From Kineothrix sp. MB12-C1 (GTDB taxonomy: Bacteria; Bacillota; Clostridia; Lachnospirales; Lachnospiraceae): 64,000 nt of DNA. The notes beneath the pieces were generated by a model, which was given only the letters and a program-made list of their open reading frames with translations, made no database searches and was not told the DNA's origin. Of the stretch, positions 62,026-64,000 are shown piece by piece. The stretch's first letter is position 1; each line of letters starts with the position of its first letter. The stretch is from contig NZ_CP132957.1 in the NCBI RefSeq assembly GCF_030863805.1, positions 1,736,001-1,800,000 of the forward strand, in the 5' to 3' direction. Both the position numbers and the translations under genes were made by a program.

Positions 62026-63098
62026 TATGCCACCTTCTTTCTCGTACTATTATCACTAATTCTCTTCGTAAATCCCTTCCAGATCTTCGCAAGCTCCGGC
62101 GACTGCAAGGATACGATAATAACCACTACGATTGCCTTATACACTGGAATCTGATCCGCAGATACGCCCATGGCATATAAGGTTGTCGTAAGTGCCTGAA
62201 TCGTATATGCTCCAATTACGCTACCTGCCAACGAGAACTTACCGCCTCCCAAGCTATTTCCGCCAAGCGCTACCGCAAGAATTGCATCCAACTCCATATT
62301 AAGTCCCGCATTATTAGCATCGATAGAATATACTCTCGAAGTGATGATCAATCCTGCAATACCGGCACATAATCCGCAATAAGCATAAGTCAGAAACTGT
62401 ATCAATGTGGAGTTCAGCCCTACCAGCCTGGCTGCCTTAGCGTTAATACCTACTGTCTGAATATAAAGTCCAAGAGCTGTTTTTCTCAGAAGCAACATAG
62501 TCAGAACTACTACAATAACTGCTGCGAATACCGGCGTAGGAAGGGGAACACCACCGATGAAAGCTCCCAACTTCTTGAAGTGATCCACGCGTACATAAAT
62601 CATCTGTCCATCCGTGATAAGCTGTGCGATACCGCGTCCTGCCGTAAAAAGAATCAGAGTTGCCACCATCGGCTGAATCTTCATCTTCGCCACCAGGAAT
62701 CCGTTCCATGCACCGCATACAATACCAACTGCCATCGCCGCCAGCACACCGATAAAATAAGGGGCGTGATACTCGTTTACCGATTGCTCTCCTCCGGAAA
62801 GTACAAAGCAGCATACCGCTCCTGCCAGAGCACTAACCGCGCCTACAGAGATATCTGTACCTCCGGAAGCTGCAACAACAAGCGTCATTCCTACTGCAAG
62901 AATAACAAGCTCACTGGCACGGTTGATGACGTCGATAATATATCCATAAAATACCCCATTATTAATTGTAATTACAAAAAAGCTCGGTGTTTTTATAACG
63001 TTGACAAACAACACGAGTGCCAAGCATAAAAATGGCAAGAAGAGCTTATACCCCGTCAATTTCTTCAGCATTTTCGCCGTATTATTCATCACTTCCAC
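62025..63098 (-). CDS. sugar ABC transporter permease, YtfT-like
   Basis: 357 residues, about ten membrane segments. CUT2 permease: VVAASGGTDISVGAVSALAG, VAKMKIQPMVATLILFTAGRGIAQLITDG, TVGINAKAARLVGLN and LDAILAVALGGNSLGGGKFSLAGSVIG. Partner of the YjfF-like permease. Its start overlaps the ATPase stop by 17 bases, so all three genes form one translationally coupled operon. Confidence 0.9.
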   Translation of the reverse strand: MEVMNNTAKMLKKLTGYKLFLPFLCLALVLFVNVIKTPSFFVITINNGVFYGYIIDVINRASELVILAVGMTLVVAASGGTDISVGAVSALAGAVCCFVLSGGEQSVNEYHAPYFIGVLAAMAVGIVCGAWNGFLVAKMKIQPMVATLILFTAGRGIAQLITDGQMIYVRVDHFKKLGAFIGGVPLPTPVFAAVIVVVLTMLLLRKTALGLYIQTVGINAKAARLVGLNSTLIQFLTYAYCGLCAGIAGLIITSRVYSIDANNAGLNMELDAILAVALGGNSLGGGKFSLAGSVIGAYTIQALTTTLYAMGVSADQIPVYKAIVVVIIVSLQSPELAKIWKGFTKRISDNSTRKKVA

Positions 63099-64000
63099 CT
63101 CCTGCTATCGCTTTCATAACACCTTCCTGTGAAAGCTCATTCTCTTCCAGTTCTCCTACCTTCCAGCCATCTCTCAAAACAGCCATCCGCGAGCAGGTAC
63201 GAAGCATCTCCTCTATTTCAGAGGAAATAAACATAACGGACATTCCTTCTCCCGCCAGCTTAAGCACTAACTTCTGTATCTCCGTCTTCGTACCAATATC
63301 AATACCCCTGGTAGGCTCATCGAGAATGATAAAGTCAGGATCGGTTAATAGCCACCTTCCCAGAATTACCTTCTGCTGGTTACCGCCAGATAACTGCTTA
63401 ATAGGAACTTCTCTGTTGGCCGTTTTAATCTGCAAAAGTTCTATATATTTATCCGTGAATTCTTCTTGCTCCTTCTTGCTAAGCAGTTTGAACATTCCCT
63501 TTTTCGCCTGTAAGGCAATCATAATATTTTCTCTTACGGAAAGGTCGGCAATAATACCTTCTTCCTTTCTGTTTTCCGGCAAATAGGCCATACCTTCCTG
63601 CATTGCATCAATAGGCGCCCCGATTAAGACTTTTTTCCCTTTTACAGAAAGATTGCCGCCATCCGCCTTATCCGCACCGTAGATGGCACGCGCCAACTCA
63701 CTACGACCGGAGCCTAATAGCCCGGTGAGTCCGATAACCTCACCTTTATGTATCTGAATGTCGAAAGGTCTAATCGTACCCGTGTGGTATAGCTGCTTCG
63801 CATCAATAACCACTTCTTCACTCACCTTTTTCTCACCTTTTCCGCCCTTCTTAATAGCAGCAAGATCGTCGAAGTCTTTTCCCATCATCTCTGCTACAAG
63901 ACGCACTCTAGGTAACTTCTCCACTTCGAATTCACCTACTAAGGCACCATTTCTAAGAACAGTAATCCGGTCACAGACCTCATATACCTGCTCCAGGAAG
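63082..64000 (-). CDS. sugar ABC transporter ATP-binding protein, YtfR-like, partial
   Basis: The C-terminal 300 or so residues of a CUT2 ATPase; the frame stays open to the window edge (FLEQVYEVCDRITVLRNGALVG continues upstream of the GTG at 63924), so the start is outside. The second nucleotide-binding domain is visible: GLTGLLGSGRSELARAIYG (Walker A-like), PENRKEEGIIADLSVRENIMIAL, LSGGNQQKVILGRWL (signature), DFIILDEPTRGIDIGTK (Walker B) and VMFISSEIEEML. Couples ATP hydrolysis to the two permeases downstream. Confidence 0.93.
   Translation of the reverse strand, partial: FLEQVYEVCDRITVLRNGALVGEFEVEKLPRVRLVAEMMGKDFDDLAAIKKGGKGEKKVSEEVVIDAKQLYHTGTIRPFDIQIHKGEVIGLTGLLGSGRSELARAIYGADKADGGNLSVKGKKVLIGAPIDAMQEGMAYLPENRKEEGIIADLSVRENIMIALQAKKGMFKLLSKKEQEEFTDKYIELLQIKTANREVPIKQLSGGNQQKVILGRWLLTDPDFIILDEPTRGIDIGTKTEIQKLVLKLAGEGMSVMFISSEIEEMLRTCSRMAVLRDGWKVGELEENELSQEGVMKAIAGGGSDE

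Overview
The window looks like chromosome of a strictly anaerobic, low-to-mid GC Clostridia, most likely a Lachnospiraceae gut-type bacterium. Evidence: a large Bacillus-type SRP RNA, a T-box ahead of metG, anaerobe-type hybrid cluster protein, an anaerobic ribonucleotide reductase activase, CUT1 sugar transporters with YesM/YesN two-component pairs, tandem GH65 phosphorylases, and family proteins I associate with Lachnospiraceae (DUF5711, DUF6128). The genus cannot be fixed from sequence alone.

Layout. 1-7.1 kb (minus): a CvpA-like partial gene, DUF5711 and a membrane protein; galM; then pfk-dnaX-ybaB-recR. A divergent promoter pair serves pfk and tRNA-Ser(CGA). 7.5-10.7 kb (plus): a MerR/GyrI regulator with a textbook 19-bp-spacer MerR promoter ahead of a TrmO-like gene, a chimeric AraC/GyrI remnant and an HD hydrolase. 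10.7-13.7 kb: DtxR/MntR-type regulator divergent from feoAB. 13.9-21.1 kb: a nitrosative/redox-stress cluster: FNR-like regulator, DUF1858, hemerythrin-PAS DUF438 protein, cupin, ferredoxin, Hcp, HcpR-like regulator and formate/nitrite channel. Two promoters carry different CRP/FNR-type boxes, both centred about -41.5. 21.3-24.0 kb: LysR divergent from a SulP transporter.

24.2-36.4 kb: an alpha-glucoside utilisation locus: discoidin protein, beta-helix hydrolase, beta-phosphoglucomutase, LacI regulator, two GH65 phosphorylases, two permeases and a binding protein. LacI-type palindromes sit at both ends. Imported or surface-released disaccharides would be phosphorolysed to beta-glucose 1-phosphate and fed to glycolysis through PgmB. 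36.5-42.4 kb: a second CUT1 transporter in operon with YesM/YesN. Neither transporter has its own ATPase; the MsmK/UgpC-type ATPase at 48.4-49.5 kb is the probable shared motor.

42.5-54.6 kb: housekeeping and small genes: DUF1848, an untracked 38-residue membrane peptide, tadA, a radical-SAM activase, SRP RNA, a DUF6128 protein with a 36-bp tandem repeat, a CdaR-type regulator, msmK, a Cache-GGDEF cyclase, DUF624, GNAT, DUF1002 and an alpha/beta hydrolase. 54.8-64 kb: T-box/metG, map, rpe, a split transketolase, and a YtfR-YtfT-YjfF-type sugar ABC transporter running off the end.

No phage, IS element, CRISPR array or defence island was seen. The most notable signals are regulatory: the paired redox boxes, the MerR promoter, the LacI operators, a dispersed intergenic repeat family with hairpins, and a probable Trp-to-stop change in one binding protein.
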